DNA of 64,000 nucleotides from Chimaeribacter arupi (GTDB lineage: Bacteria > Pseudomonadota > Gammaproteobacteria > Enterobacterales > Enterobacteriaceae), in NCBI RefSeq assembly GCF_002858805.1, contig NZ_PJZI01000023.1, positions 1-64,000 of the forward strand. The letters run 5' to 3'. Shown one piece after another: positions 18,511-36,097 of the stretch. The translations under genes and the position numbers were made by a program. Position 1 is the first letter of the stretch. The number at the start of each line of letters is the position of its first letter. The notes below the pieces were generated by a model, which was not told where the DNA came from, did no database searches, and was given only the letters and a program-made list of their open reading frames with translations.

Positions 18511-19140
18511 ATGTTTAAACGTTTATTGATGGTGGCGTTACTGGTGGTGGCCCCGCTGGCAAACGCAGTAGATCAAACCAACCCGTACCGGGTCATGGAA
18601 GAGGCGGCGCAGAAAACCTTTACCCGCCTGAAAAGCGAGCAGCCGAAAATCAAGCAGGATCCGAACTACCTGCGTGAGGTGGTGCGTCAGGAATTGCTGC
18701 CTTATGTGCAGGTGAAATATGCCGGTGCGCTGGTGCTGGGCCGCTACTACAAAGAGGCGACCCCGGCGCAGCGTGAAGCCTACTTCAAGGCATTCGAGGA
18801 CTATCTGGCCCAGGCGTATGGCCAGGCACTGGCGCTCTACCACGGCCAGACCTACCAGATCGCCCCGGACCAGCCGCTGGGGGATGCGAACATCATCGCC
18901 ATCCGCGTCACTATCGTGGATAACGGCGGCCGCCCGCCGGTACGCCTCGATTTCCAATGGCGTAAAAACAGCAAAACCGGCAACTGGCAGGCGTATGACA
19001 TGATCGCCGAAGGGGTGAGCATGATCACCACCAAGCAGAACGAGTGGGCAGACATCCTGCGCCAGCAGGGCGTTGACGGCCTGACCGCCCGCCTGAAAAG
19101 CGCGGCCGCCCAGCCGATTACCCTCGACCAGCAGAAATGA
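18511..19140 (+). CDS. mlaC: Phospholipid-binding protein MlaC
   Basis: A 209-residue periplasmic protein with a signal peptide ([15 protein letters not shown] before VDQTNPY). The body matches the Tol_Tol_Ttg2/MlaC family ([32 protein letters not shown]). It shuttles phospholipid between the MlaA-porin complex in the outer membrane and MlaFEDB. It overlaps mlaB by 4 bases. Confidence 0.97.
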   Translation: MFKRLLMVALLVVAPLANAVDQTNPYRVMEEAAQKTFTRLKSEQPKIKQDPNYLREVVRQELLPYVQVKYAGALVLGRYYKEATPAQREAYFKAFEDYLAQAYGQALALYHGQTYQIAPDQPLGDANIIAIRVTIVDNGGRPPVRLDFQWRKNSKTGNWQAYDMIAEGVSMITTKQNEWADILRQQGVDGLTARLKSAAAQPITLDQQK

Positions 19141-19448
19141 TGAGCGACGCCTCGCCGTTACAGTGGGAATCCCTGCCGCAGACGCTGGTGCTGAAAGGGG
19201 ATCTTGACCGTGAAACGCTGCTGCCGTTGTGGCAGCAGCGCCACACGTTGCTGGCTGACAAACGGGTGCTTGACCTCTCGCAGCTTGACCGGGTGGACTC
19301 CACCGGCCTGGCGATGCTGGTGCATCTGCGTGACGAAGCGGAAAAACGCGGCACCCCGCTGACGCTGACCGGCATTACCGACCGGCTGGAAACGTTGATT
19401 ACGCTTTACAATCTGGATGAGATAATCCCTGTTAACGCGGCGACTTAG
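19137..19448 (+). CDS. mlaB: STAS domain protein MlaB
   Basis: A 103-residue STAS domain protein. The segment [20 protein letters not shown] near residue 50 includes the conserved Ser-Thr-Gly where a phosphorylated residue sits in related anti-anti-sigma proteins. MlaB stabilises and activates MlaF. The ATG at 19137 overlaps the mlaC stop; a second ATG follows directly at 19140. Confidence 0.95.
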   Translation: MMSDASPLQWESLPQTLVLKGDLDRETLLPLWQQRHTLLADKRVLDLSQLDRVDSTGLAMLVHLRDEAEKRGTPLTLTGITDRLETLITLYNLDEIIPVNAAT

Positions 19449-19484
19449 CCGCGTTTTTCCGCCGGTTTACAGCACAATACCGTT

Positions 19485-19521
19485 AAAGCCCCTGTAAGAA
19501 AGCCTTTGCAGGGGCTTTTTC
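19485..19521 (+). terminator. Terminator after mlaB
   Basis: AAAGCCCCTG and CAGGGGCTTT arms around a 14-base loop are followed by a T run. It ends the mlaFEDCB transcript, and ibaG starts about 75 bases later. Confidence 0.85.
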
Positions 19522-19595
19522 TTTGTTTAAGAGTACGCCGGATTCAACTAAGATGGTCGGCTGATATGATCCCCTTTTAGACAGAATCGACTCCT

Positions 19596-19850
19596 ATGGA
19601 TACTCAAGAAATCAAAGATGTTCTGATGCAGGCGCTGACACTGCAAGAAGCCCATGTTACCGGTGACGGCAGCCATTTTCAGGTGATCGTGGTCGGTGAG
19701 CAGTTCGCCGGGATGAGCCGCGTGAAAAAACAGCAGAGCGTCTATGCCCCGCTGATGGAATACATCGCCGACAACCGCATCCATGCCCTGTCTATCAAAG
19801 CCTTTACGCCGGAAGAGTGGAAGCGTGACCGCCTGCTGAACGGCTTCTGA
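19596..19850 (+). CDS. ibaG: BolA family iron metabolism protein IbaG
   Basis: An 84-residue BolA-family protein nearly identical in pattern to E. coli IbaG ([44 protein letters not shown]). It partners with monothiol glutaredoxin Grx4 through a shared Fe-S cluster. It is followed 67 bases later by murA, the conserved order. Confidence 0.96.
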   Translation: MDTQEIKDVLMQALTLQEAHVTGDGSHFQVIVVGEQFAGMSRVKKQQSVYAPLMEYIADNRIHALSIKAFTPEEWKRDRLLNGF

Positions 19851-19899
19851 TGCCGGGCGCCGGTGCCCGATCCGCCCTTTGCGATCCTTATAAAGTTAA

Positions 19900-21183
<1,284 letters not shown>

Positions 21184-21202
21184 GCCTCCGCCAGACGGCG
21201 AT

Positions 21203-21240
21203 AAAAAAGCCGGCTCAGGGAAACCTGGCCGGCTTTTTTT
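21203..21240. terminator. Bidirectional terminator between murA and degS
   Basis: An A run, a stem of AAGCCGGC/GCCGGCTT with an inner CAGG/CCTG helix, and a T run lie between the converging murA and degS genes. Flanking A and T runs let it work for both strands. Confidence 0.88.
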
Positions 21241-21269
21241 ATGGGTCCGCGTAGAGGGCGCGCCCGCGC

Positions 21270-22337
21270 TTACTGGGACGGGTACTCCTGAATCGTGACC
21301 TGCAGCGTCTGTTTGTGGCCGTTACGCATAATCTCCACCGGGATCACGGAGCCGGGGCGGATTTCCGCAACCTGATCCATGGTTTCAATCGCGGAGATGG
21401 CCGGTTTGTGGTTCAGGCTCACAATCACGTCATTGACCTGCATCCCTGCTTTGGCCGCCGGGCCGCCCGGCGTCACTTCATTCACCACAATACCCTGGAT
21501 GCGATCCAGCCCGCTGTTCGGCGTGTGCATCGGGCTGATTTCCCGGCCGCCGATGCCGATATAGCCCCGGATCACCCGGCCGTCGCGGATCAGTTTCTCC
21601 ATGACTTTGGTGGCCAGCGCGGTCGGGATGGCGAAGCCGATGCCTTCCGGCGTTTCGCCGTCGTTGCTTTTGTCGAACGACAGGGTGTTGATGCCGACCA
21701 GCTCGCCCAGCGTATTCACCAGCGCGCCGCCGGAGTTGCCGCGGTTGATGGAGGCGTCGGTTTGCAGGAAGTTCTGCCGCCCGGACGGGCTGAGGCCGAT
21801 GCGCCCGGTGGCGCTGATGATGCCCTGGGTAATCGTCTGGCCGAGGTTATAGGGGTTGCCGATCGCCATCACCACATCGCCGACGCGTGGGATGCGGTGG
21901 GTATTGATCGGGATCACCGGCAGGGCCGCGGCGTCAATTTTCAGTACTGCCAGATCGGTCAGGCTGTCTGAGCCAACCAGCAGCGCCTCAAACACCCGGC
22001 CATCCTGCAACGCCACAATGATCTGCTCGGCATCGTTGATCACATGCTTGTTGGTCAGGATGTAGCCTTTGTCATTCATGATCACGCCGGAGCCGAGGGT
22101 ACGGATCTCCAGCTCATTGCGGGACGACGTGCCCATACTGCGGTTATAGACGTTGACCACCGCCGGGGCAGCGTGGCGCACCCCCTGGTTGTAGCTGAGG
22201 GGTTGCTCATCATCGCCGCTGAATTGCGCCGGAAACAGGGATTCGGCCATCGGCAGCCGCAAGGCCGGCAAGGCGAACAGCAAAATGCCGGCAACAATTA
22301 AGCCCAACACAATAGAACGCAGTAACTTAGCAAGCAT
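21270..22337 (-). CDS. degS: Outer membrane stress sensor protease DegS
   Basis: A 355-residue membrane-anchored serine protease. An N-terminal helix (SIVLGLIVAGILLFALPAL) is followed by a trypsin-like domain with the triad in TNKHVIND, LTDLAVLKID and NRGNSGGALVN, then one PDZ domain (about 260-350). DegS senses misfolded outer-membrane proteins and cleaves RseA to release sigma-E. It lies 89 bases downstream of degQ in the same direction. Confidence 0.97.
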   Translation of the reverse strand: MLAKLLRSIVLGLIVAGILLFALPALRLPMAESLFPAQFSGDDEQPLSYNQGVRHAAPAVVNVYNRSMGTSSRNELEIRTLGSGVIMNDKGYILTNKHVINDAEQIIVALQDGRVFEALLVGSDSLTDLAVLKIDAAALPVIPINTHRIPRVGDVVMAIGNPYNLGQTITQGIISATGRIGLSPSGRQNFLQTDASINRGNSGGALVNTLGELVGINTLSFDKSNDGETPEGIGFAIPTALATKVMEKLIRDGRVIRGYIGIGGREISPMHTPNSGLDRIQGIVVNEVTPGGPAAKAGMQVNDVIVSLNHKPAISAIETMDQVAEIRPGSVIPVEIMRNGHKQTLQVTIQEYPSQ

Positions 22338-22426
22338 CGGCTCAGGTCATCAGGGGGTCGGATGGGGGCGAGGATAGCATGAAGTTTTAGGGCACGGCAG
22401 CGCGCCGTGCCCACTTTTAACGGAAA

Positions 22427-23791
22427 TTATCGCAGCAACAAATAGATATTGTCGTTGCCGCGCACCACATTCAGCGCCACCAGCTGCGGTTTGGCGTCCA
22501 GCACTTTGCGCAATTCCGACAGCGTACGGGTGCGCTCACGGTTCACGCCAATGATCACATCGCCCTTTTGCAGGCCGATGGCCGCCGCCGGGGAGGAGGG
22601 TTCCACACTCACCAGCGTGATGCCTTTGTCACCGGCCTGGGTCGTGCCGTCGCTCATCGCGGCGCCCTGCAAGGCGGGCGAGAGCGGCAGGGCAGAGGCG
22701 ATCTCCGTGCTGGTTTGCAGCGTCACGTTGACGTCCATCGGCTTGCCGGCACGCAACAGGCCGATGCGGACGGTTTTGCCCGGCCCGGTGGTGCCCACTT
22801 TGGCGCGCAGTTCCGCGAAACTCTCGATGGTCCGGCCATTCAGCGACACCAGCACATCACCCGCTTTGATACCGGCTTTGGCGGCGGCGGAGTCCGGCAG
22901 CACTTCGTTAACAAACGCCCCGCGCTGGGCATCAAGATTAAAGGCTTTGGCCATATCGGCATTCATCTCACTGCCTTTAATGCCGAGCATACCGCGTTTC
23001 ACTTCCCCGAACTCAATCAGCTGTTTGCTGAGATTCTGCGCCATGTTGCTGGGAATGGCGAAACCGATGCCGATGCTGCCGCCGCCCGGCGCCAGGATCG
23101 CGGTGTTGATGCCGATCAGTTCGCCGTTCAGGTTAATCAGCGCGCCGCCGGAGTTGCCGCGGTTAATCGAGGCATCGGTCTGGATAAAGTTCTCCAGCCC
23201 CTCAAGGTTCAGGCCGCTGCGCCCGAGTGCAGAGATAATGCCTGAGGTCGCGGTCTGGCCGAGGCCGAACGGGTTACCGACGGCGATGGCAAAATCCCCG
23301 ACCCGCAACTGGTCGGAATCCGCCATGCGGATGGCCGTCAGGTTTTTCGGGTCTTTCAGTTGCAGCAGGGCAATATCGCTCTGCTCATCCTTGCCGAGCA
23401 GTTTGGCGTCATATTCGCGCCCATCGTTAAGCTGCACCTGGATCTTTTCTGCATTGTTGATCACATGGTTATTGGTCAGCACATAGCCTTTGGCGGCGTC
23501 AATAATCACGCCGGAGCCCAGCCCTTCAAACGGGGTGATGCTCTCGTTGTCTGAGGGGCCATTCGGGCCAAAGAAATATTTGTACTCTTCCGGCAGGCGC
23601 TGATGCTCAACCTGCGTGCCATACACATGCACGCTGACCACCGCCGGCAAGGTTTTCGCCAGCATCGGGGCCAGGCTCGGCAGCGGCTGCCCGTCAACTT
23701 CGACCGGCAATGCAGACGCACCCGCCTGCGGCATGGACAGGCCGAGGCCAAGGGCGAGGCTCAGGGCACTGGCTAGTAATTTTATCTTCAT
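22427..23791 (-). CDS. degQ: Periplasmic serine endoprotease DegQ
   Basis: A 454-residue periplasmic protease with a signal peptide (IKLLASALSLALGLGLSMPQAGA). The protease domain has TNNHVINNAEK, DEQSDIALLQL and NRGNSGGAL, followed by two PDZ domains. The single N-terminal LA loop (YFFGPNGPSDNES) is shorter than in DegP, which supports DegQ. I start at the ATG at 23791, with GGGAGAG upstream, because an in-frame extension to 23839 would spoil the signal peptide. Confidence 0.95.
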   Translation of the reverse strand: MKIKLLASALSLALGLGLSMPQAGASALPVEVDGQPLPSLAPMLAKTLPAVVSVHVYGTQVEHQRLPEEYKYFFGPNGPSDNESITPFEGLGSGVIIDAAKGYVLTNNHVINNAEKIQVQLNDGREYDAKLLGKDEQSDIALLQLKDPKNLTAIRMADSDQLRVGDFAIAVGNPFGLGQTATSGIISALGRSGLNLEGLENFIQTDASINRGNSGGALINLNGELIGINTAILAPGGGSIGIGFAIPSNMAQNLSKQLIEFGEVKRGMLGIKGSEMNADMAKAFNLDAQRGAFVNEVLPDSAAAKAGIKAGDVLVSLNGRTIESFAELRAKVGTTGPGKTVRIGLLRAGKPMDVNVTLQTSTEIASALPLSPALQGAAMSDGTTQAGDKGITLVSVEPSSPAAAIGLQKGDVIIGVNRERTRTLSELRKVLDAKPQLVALNVVRGNDNIYLLLR

Positions 23792-23971
23792 CGGTGGGCT
23801 CTCCCGCAACCTGCGGCAAAAAACGCTAAGAAAAGACAATAACCTGTTACGCGATGATGTCGTAGCGGCAACACACCTGCGCGCTCAACAGGGTATCTTT
23901 TAACAATAAGGGACTGATTTTCGGTTGTCATGTCTGACGTGCGAAATTGACGGGCTGTGAGGAAAGGTGAG

Positions 23972-23994
23972 GCCGGCAGCAGGGGGCTGCCGGC
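23972..23994. other. Strong GC hairpin downstream of zapG
   Basis: Nine-base arms GCCGGCAGC and GCTGCCGGC around AGGGG lie 10 bases after the zapG stop. On the minus strand only a short interrupted T stretch follows, so termination may be partial or Rho-aided. The rest of the 213-bp gap to degQ holds no gene I can support. Confidence 0.5.
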
Positions 23995-24004
23995 GTGCAG
24001 CGAA

Positions 24005-24406
24005 TCAGTTACGGCGCGTGCGGTCACCCCGCAACAGGCCGGAGGCGCTGTCGGAGTAGTCGCGCGGCATCTCGACCGGTGCCTGGTCGTTATCTGCTTC
24101 GGCTTCCGTCAGGCGGTAACGGAACGGGTTGTCCTGCGTCGGCATGTCCGGCAGCAGGTTGTTGGAGCTTTTCGCCATGTGCTGATAGAGCTGGCGATAG
24201 TCAGTTGCCATGTTGTCCAGCAGTTCCGCACTGCGGGCGAAGTGGCTGACCAGCTCCTGGCGGTACTCTTCCAGCTCGGTTTTGCTTTTTTCCAGTTCCG
24301 TTTGCAGTACCTGTTGTTGCCGCAATTTACGGTTGCCGAAACGCATCGCCAGCGCGCCGATAATCAGGCCGACGACTAAACCAATAAGTGCATACTCCCA
24401 GGTCAT
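24005..24406 (-). CDS. zapG: Cell division/envelope protein ZapG (YhcB, DUF1043)
   Basis: A 133-residue protein with one N-terminal membrane helix (WEYALIGLVVGLIIGALAM) followed by a coiled coil (KLRQQQVLQTELEKSKTELEEYRQELVSHF) and a basic C-terminus. It matches E. coli YhcB/ZapG, which links division and envelope synthesis. I start at the ATG at 24406 (MTWEYAL), the conserved N-terminus; an in-frame extension to 24463 is not conserved. It is divergent from zapE. Confidence 0.96.
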   Translation of the reverse strand: MTWEYALIGLVVGLIIGALAMRFGNRKLRQQQVLQTELEKSKTELEEYRQELVSHFARSAELLDNMATDYRQLYQHMAKSSNNLLPDMPTQDNPFRYRLTEAEADNDQAPVEMPRDYSDSASGLLRGDRTRRN

Positions 24407-24642
24407 AATGACTCCTATGTTACTCTCGTTGTCCAGTAGGGCTTTTTCACTTAACTTTTTCACTTAATAATGCTCACTATAACCGTTAACCTTGTCTCAG
24501 TGGAATCCTGACGGGTCTGAACCTGAGGGAAGGCGAATTTTTCATAAGCAACACAGCAGGCAACTGCGGCGAAATCGGGGGGATCAGGCTCCGAAGCGCG
24601 GCGAAACACCGATAACTTTTTTCTCACGGAACGTCGAAAAAC

Positions 24643-25758
24643 ATGCAATCCATTACGCCCCTTGCACGCTATCACCAGGCGCTGGACGCCGGGGATTACC
24701 AACCGGATGACGTGCAGCGTCAGGCCGTCACGCAACTTGATGCCATCTACCATGCGCTGATTGCGCAAAAACCGGAGGCACCGCGTGCGTCCGGCGGCCT
24801 GTTCGCCCGGCTGATGGGCAAAAAACCGGCTCCGCAAGCGCCGGTGCAGGGGCTGTATATGTGGGGCGGTGTGGGGCGCGGCAAAACCTGGCTGATGGAC
24901 ATGTTTTTCCACAGCCTGCCGGGTGAGCGGAAAATGCGGCTGCACTTCCACCGGTTTATGCTGCGGGTGCATGAGCAGCTCACGCAGTTGCAGGGGCAGG
25001 AGAACCCGCTGGAGACAGTGGCGGACCGCTTCAAGGCTGACACCGATGTGCTCTGCTTCGATGAGTTTTTCGTCTCTGACATTACCGACGCCATGCTGCT
25101 GGCGACCCTGTTGCAGGCGCTGTTTGCGCGCGGCATCACGCTTATCGCCACGTCCAACATTCCGCCGGACCAGCTCTACCGCAACGGCCTGCAACGCCAG
25201 CGCTTCCTGCCGGCCATTGACCTCATCAACGCCCATTGCCAGGTGATGAACGTGGACGCCGGCATCGACTACCGCCTGCGCACCCTGACCCAGGCCAACC
25301 TCTGGATCTCGCCGCTGGGGCCGGCGGCAGAAGACCAGCTCGGCAGCATGTTTGCGCGGCTGGCCGGCAAACCGGGGGAGCCCGGCCGGGTGCTGGAGAT
25401 TAACCACCGCCCGTTGCCGGTGCTGACGGAGGCAGAAGGCGTGGTGGCGATCGACTTCCACACCCTGTGTGAAGAGGCGCGCAGCCAGCACGATTACATC
25501 GCGCTCTCGACGCTCTACCACACGGTGCTGGTGCACAATGTGCGGGTGATGGACAGCCACAACGAAAACGCCGCCCGCCGCTTCCTGGCGCTGGTGGATG
25601 AGTTCTATGAGCGCCACGTCAAACTGGTGGTGTCCGCCGACGCCGGGATGCATGACATCTACCGCGGCGACCGGCTGAAATTTGAGTACCAGCGCTGCCT
25701 GTCGCGCCTGCAGGAGATGCAGAGCGAGGAGTACCTGCGCCTGCCGCATCTGCCCTGA
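24643..25758 (+). CDS. zapE: Cell division ATPase ZapE
   Basis: A 371-residue AFG1-like AAA ATPase. Walker A is GGVGRGKTWLMDMFF near residue 75 and Walker B is LCFDEFFVSDI near 140. ZapE binds FtsZ and affects Z-ring stability. It starts after an ACGGAACG stretch at MQSITPLARYHQAL and is divergent from zapG across 236 bp. Confidence 0.96.
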   Translation: MQSITPLARYHQALDAGDYQPDDVQRQAVTQLDAIYHALIAQKPEAPRASGGLFARLMGKKPAPQAPVQGLYMWGGVGRGKTWLMDMFFHSLPGERKMRLHFHRFMLRVHEQLTQLQGQENPLETVADRFKADTDVLCFDEFFVSDITDAMLLATLLQALFARGITLIATSNIPPDQLYRNGLQRQRFLPAIDLINAHCQVMNVDAGIDYRLRTLTQANLWISPLGPAAEDQLGSMFARLAGKPGEPGRVLEINHRPLPVLTEAEGVVAIDFHTLCEEARSQHDYIALSTLYHTVLVHNVRVMDSHNENAARRFLALVDEFYERHVKLVVSADAGMHDIYRGDRLKFEYQRCLSRLQEMQSEEYLRLPHLP

Positions 25759-25822
25759 TCGCGGCCTTTTCTCTGCCTGCCGGACAGCGGGCAGAATTTA
25801 TGCATTTACGCCAAAAAAGCAG

Positions 25823-26450
<628 letters not shown>

Positions 26451-26462
26451 TCGGGATTATAG

Positions 26463-26858
<396 letters not shown>

Positions 26859-26890
26859 TTTCTGGCTGCTCACGCAGCGGAAACAACGTC

Positions 26891-26919
26891 AAAAACCCGG
26901 TGTCTCACCGGGTTTTTTT
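26891..26919 (+). terminator. Terminator after rpsI
   Basis: AAACCCGG and CCGGGTTT arms around a 6-base loop are followed by a T run, ending the rplM-rpsI transcript. The remaining 270 bases to sspA contain no ORF I can support; they should hold the sspA promoter and a long leader. Confidence 0.9.
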
Positions 26920-27191
26920 ATGCCCGCAATCCGGCCGTTGCTCTCCTTATTTGCCGGATGACATACAATTCACGCTGAAATCACCGTTGCCCCGCCACAA
27001 AACAGGCAAAATCTGGTAAACTAACAACACTTTTGCGCCCGAGCGCCGAGCAGTTTTGTTGGTTCTTTGCCCTGAGGATCGCCTGTTCTTCAGGCTGGTC
27101 TGCGAGGCTGCTGGCTGGCGATGCATGATTCAGGATAGCAGCCTGATCGTTGGCTATTCGCACTGTTTTCTAGATAAACTTGGAGGTTTAC

Positions 27192-27833
27192 ATGGCTGTC
27201 GCTGCCAACAAACGTTCGGTAATGACGCTGTTCTCTGGCCCGACCGACATCTTTAGCCATCAAGTACGTATCGTACTGGCGGAGAAAGGTGTCAGTGTCG
27301 AGATCGAGCAGGTAGATATGGGAAATCTGCCGCAGGATCTGATTGACCTCAACCCTTATCAATCTGTACCAACGCTGGTTGATCGTGAACTGACGCTGTA
27401 TGAATCCCGCATCATCATGGAATACCTGGATGAGCGTTTCCCACACCCGCCGCTGATGCCGGTTTACCCGGTTGCGCGTGGCGAAAGCCGCCTGTGGATG
27501 CGCCGCATCGAGAAAGACTGGTATTCGCTGATGTACAAAATCGAACAGAGCAGCGGCCAGGAAGCAGAAGCAGCCCGTAAACAGCTCCGTGAAGCGCTGA
27601 TTGAAATCGCGCCGGTCTTTACGTTGAAGCCTTTCTTCTTAAGTGATGAATTCAGCCTGGTAGATTGCTACCTGGCACCGCTGTTGTGGCGTCTGCCGCA
27701 ACTGGGCATTGAGCTTACCGGCGCCGGCTCCAAAGAGCTGAAAGGGTACATGACCCGCGTCTTTGAACGTGATGCCTTCCTGGCGTCGCTGACTGAAGCT
27801 GAACGCGAAATGCGTTTACATACTCGGGGTTAA
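27192..27833 (+). CDS. sspA: Stringent starvation protein SspA
   Basis: A 213-residue glutathione S-transferase-like protein (TLFSGPTDIFSHQVRIVLAEKGV) that binds RNA polymerase and helps stationary-phase acid tolerance. I use the ATG at 27192 after TTGGAGGT. It is followed 5 bases later by sspB in one operon. Confidence 0.97.
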   Translation: MAVAANKRSVMTLFSGPTDIFSHQVRIVLAEKGVSVEIEQVDMGNLPQDLIDLNPYQSVPTLVDRELTLYESRIIMEYLDERFPHPPLMPVYPVARGESRLWMRRIEKDWYSLMYKIEQSSGQEAEAARKQLREALIEIAPVFTLKPFFLSDEFSLVDCYLAPLLWRLPQLGIELTGAGSKELKGYMTRVFERDAFLASLTEAEREMRLHTRG

Positions 27834-27838
27834 TTCAG

Positions 27839-28330
27839 ATGGAGATGTCGCACATGTCTCCGCGTCGTCCGTACCTGTTGCGTGCGTTCTATGACTGGTT
27901 GCTCGACAACCAGCTGACGCCGCACCTGGTGGTGGATGTCACGCGCCCAGGTGTTATGGTACCGATGGAGTTTGCCCGTGACGGCCAAATCGTGCTGAAC
28001 ATTGCACCGCGCGCGGTAGGGAATCTGGAGTTGGGCACGGACGACGTCCGTTTCAATGCCCGCTTCGGGGGTGTGCCGCGTCAGGTGAATGTTCCGATTG
28101 CCGCTGTGTTGGCGATTTACGCCCGTGAAAACGGGGCCGGTACCATGTTCGAGCCGGAACCTGCCTACGAAGAAGAAGGCATGTTTGAGGCGCCTGGGGA
28201 AGAGGGCGCCGCGCCAGAGCCTACCATGTCCGTGATTGACGGCGATCGTCCCGATAACAGCAATGATTCGGATGACGAACCGCCGCAACCGCCACGTGGC
28301 GGCCGCCCGGCCCTGCGGGTCGTGAAGTAA
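27839..28330 (+). CDS. sspB: ClpXP adaptor SspB
   Basis: A 163-residue adaptor. The N-terminal domain (RRPYLLRAFYDWLLDNQLTPHLVVD) binds ssrA tags. A disordered acidic linker leads to the C-terminal ClpX-binding module PPRGGRPALRVVK. It delivers ssrA-tagged proteins and the RseA fragment to ClpXP. A terminator follows. Confidence 0.97.
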   Translation: MEMSHMSPRRPYLLRAFYDWLLDNQLTPHLVVDVTRPGVMVPMEFARDGQIVLNIAPRAVGNLELGTDDVRFNARFGGVPRQVNVPIAAVLAIYARENGAGTMFEPEPAYEEEGMFEAPGEEGAAPEPTMSVIDGDRPDNSNDSDDEPPQPPRGGRPALRVVK

Positions 28331-28346
28331 CCCTTCATACCGCATC

Positions 28347-28377
28347 AAAAAGCCCCGCTCCGGCGGGGCTTTTTTTA
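28347..28377 (+). terminator. Terminator after sspB
   Basis: AAAGCCCCGC and GCGGGGCTTT arms with a short loop are followed by a long T run, ending the sspAB transcript. Confidence 0.92.
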
Positions 28378-28410
28378 TGGCGCGACGTTTTATGTCTGGC
28401 AGGACGGCAA

Positions 28411-28438
28411 TAAAAAAGGGGCCGTGAAGGCCCCTTTC
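28411..28438 (-). terminator. Terminator after gltD
   Basis: On the minus strand a GGGGCC/GGCCCC stem with a 5-base loop is followed by six Ts, 28 bases beyond the gltD stop. It faces the sspB terminator between the two converging operons. Confidence 0.88.
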
Positions 28439-28465
28439 GGTGGAGTGCGCGGTAAGAGACGCCGC

Positions 28466-34355
<5,890 letters not shown>

Positions 34356-35048
34356 ATCAGGAACCTCCCCAGGCTCTACGTGACTCTTGACTGCCGACGG
34401 CAAGGGGCAAATCTTCAGGAGGGGCAGGCGGTTACCTGCATGACCGGCACGTAATTACGCGGCCTGACGTCCTCCGTCGATGGCCTCTTGTGATGGCGCT
34501 CACAAGCGGGTTATGACTTGTTTAATGAGGGAGTCTTCAATAACTGCATAAGTATGACGAGTTGTTGCCCCGTCGAGAATGCTTCCAGCGGATGTCCAAC
34601 TTAGCGAGAAAGAACAGGCAGGTCAAATGTGTATTTAAGATATGCGTTTTTGTGATTTTAATGAGTTAATTCTATGAAATATAAGAAAAATAGAGGTGTT
34701 TTTATCGGTCAGAAACTCGCCGCCGGGGTGGGTTGGTTGTGAGCTGTATCACTATAGTGCAAGGCCCAAATCTCTGCACCATGCTAGTGCGGGTAATAAT
34801 GGCAGAATTATATTCTGGTAAACCCCCGTTGTATGTGGTTTGACACTGTTTTTTACCCCTTCATTTTCTCTCATGATCCCCCTGAGGCAGATAAGAAGAA
34901 TTCATCAGGCCAGAGATGAATTAATTATCGTTTATAGTGAATTTTTATTCCGGAGGTGTCGCGGTGGGGAGGGACTTGACCGGCATCATAATAGGAAAAG
35001 TGATTTGCCGCTAAAGTGTTGGGCTTTTTCTGAGGCAAAAATACCATC
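34356..35048. other. AT-rich divergent intergenic region between gltB and yhcC
   Basis: This 693-bp stretch has no convincing gene and is much richer in A and T than its surroundings from about 34600 to 34990. On the minus strand TTGACC, a 17-base spacer and TAAGTT (about 34603-34631) form a possible gltB promoter with a leader near 240 nt. Upstream of that are two palindrome-like boxes listed separately. Start signals for yhcC are unclear. Confidence 0.5.
34745..34791. promoter_or_regulatory. Two NtrC-like boxes upstream of gltB
   Basis: TGTATCACTATAGTGCA (34745-34761) and TGCACCATGCTAGTGCG (34775-34791) each resemble the NtrC site TGCACC-N5-GGTGCA. They match 9 and 10 of 12 fixed positions and are spaced 30 bp centre to centre, about three helical turns. 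The first contains the perfect palindrome CACTATAGTG. I found no -24/-12 sigma-54 promoter nearby, so the binding protein is uncertain (Lrp or Nac are alternatives known at gltB). Confidence 0.35.
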
Positions 35049-35993
35049 ATGCAACTGCCCGACTTAGTCAATATGTTCGGCCCTTATTTACAGCGCCGCT
35101 TTGGCGAGAAAGTCCATAAACTGACGCTGCACGGCGGCTTTAGTTGCCCCAACCGGGACGGCACCCTGGGGCGCGGCGGCTGCACGTTCTGCAACGTCGC
35201 CTCCTTTGCCGATGAGGCGGCCGCGCAGCTCAGCATTGCGGAGCAGCTGGCGGCGCAGGCTGCCAGGGTCAACCGCGCACGCCGTTACCTCGCCTATTTC
35301 CAGGCCTACACCAGCACCTATGCAGAAACCCAGCTGCTGCGGCAAATGTACCAGCAGGCTTTGCAGCAGGCGGATATGGTCGGGTTGTGTGTCGGCACCC
35401 GGCCGGACTGCGTGCCGGACGCGGTGCTTGACCTGCTGGCCGGCTACCGGGCGCAGGGGTATGAAGTGTGGCTGGAGCTGGGGCTGCAAACCGCCCATGA
35501 CGCCACCCTGCGGCGCATAAACCGCGGCCATGATTTCCGCTGTTACCAGCACACCGTGCAGCGCGCCCGGTCACGGGGCATTCTGGTCTGCGCTCACCTG
35601 ATCGTGGGGCTGCCCGGTGAAACCGGCCCGATGGCACAACAAACGCTGGATCGCGTGCTGGAGAGCGGCATCGACGGCATAAAACTCCACCCGCTGCACA
35701 TCGTCACCGGCAGCACGCTGGCGCGTGCCTGGCAGGCCGGGCGGCTGGCTGCGTTGCCGCTGGAGGAGTATGTACAGATTGCCGGTGAGCTGGTGCGCCA
35801 TACCCCGCCGGAGGTGATCTTCCACCGCCTCTCTGCCAGCGCCCGGCGGCCCACGCTGTTGGCCCCGCTGTGGTGTGAAAACCGCTGGACGGCGCAGGTG
35901 GAACTCCACCGTTATCTGCAACAGCATGGCGGGCAGGGCGCGGCGCTGCCGGGCGATCGCCGGTTTTGGCCGCCGGCCACGAAATTTGCGTAA
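35049..35993 (+). CDS. yhcC: TIGR01212 family radical SAM protein YhcC
   Basis: A 314-residue radical SAM protein with three cysteines in SCPNRDGTLGRGGCTFC near residues 33-48 that bind the 4Fe-4S cluster. Glycine-rich SAM-binding segments follow (GLCVGTRPDCVPD, LELGLQTAHD). The family is Elp3-like and conserved beside arcB and gltB; its exact reaction is not known to me. It is divergent from gltB and 104 bases before arcB. Confidence 0.92.
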   Translation: MQLPDLVNMFGPYLQRRFGEKVHKLTLHGGFSCPNRDGTLGRGGCTFCNVASFADEAAAQLSIAEQLAAQAARVNRARRYLAYFQAYTSTYAETQLLRQMYQQALQQADMVGLCVGTRPDCVPDAVLDLLAGYRAQGYEVWLELGLQTAHDATLRRINRGHDFRCYQHTVQRARSRGILVCAHLIVGLPGETGPMAQQTLDRVLESGIDGIKLHPLHIVTGSTLARAWQAGRLAALPLEEYVQIAGELVRHTPPEVIFHRLSASARRPTLLAPLWCENRWTAQVELHRYLQQHGGQGAALPGDRRFWPPATKFA

Positions 35994-36097
35994 TATCTCG
36001 CAGCCTGAAGAAACTCTTGCCGGGCCAGGCGGTTGGTGCCCGCCCTGCCGGGCAAAGTACGGTATGATTTACCGCAAGATGTTAGACAGGAGCAGGT

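Noticed and set aside
34600-35048. A possible sigma-54 promoter to go with the NtrC-like boxes.
   Set aside because: No GG-N10-GC element in a -24/-12 context was found on either strand.
34840-35067. A + strand frame of 75 codons before yhcC.
   Set aside because: It lies in AT-rich control DNA, overlaps the yhcC start and does not resemble a protein.
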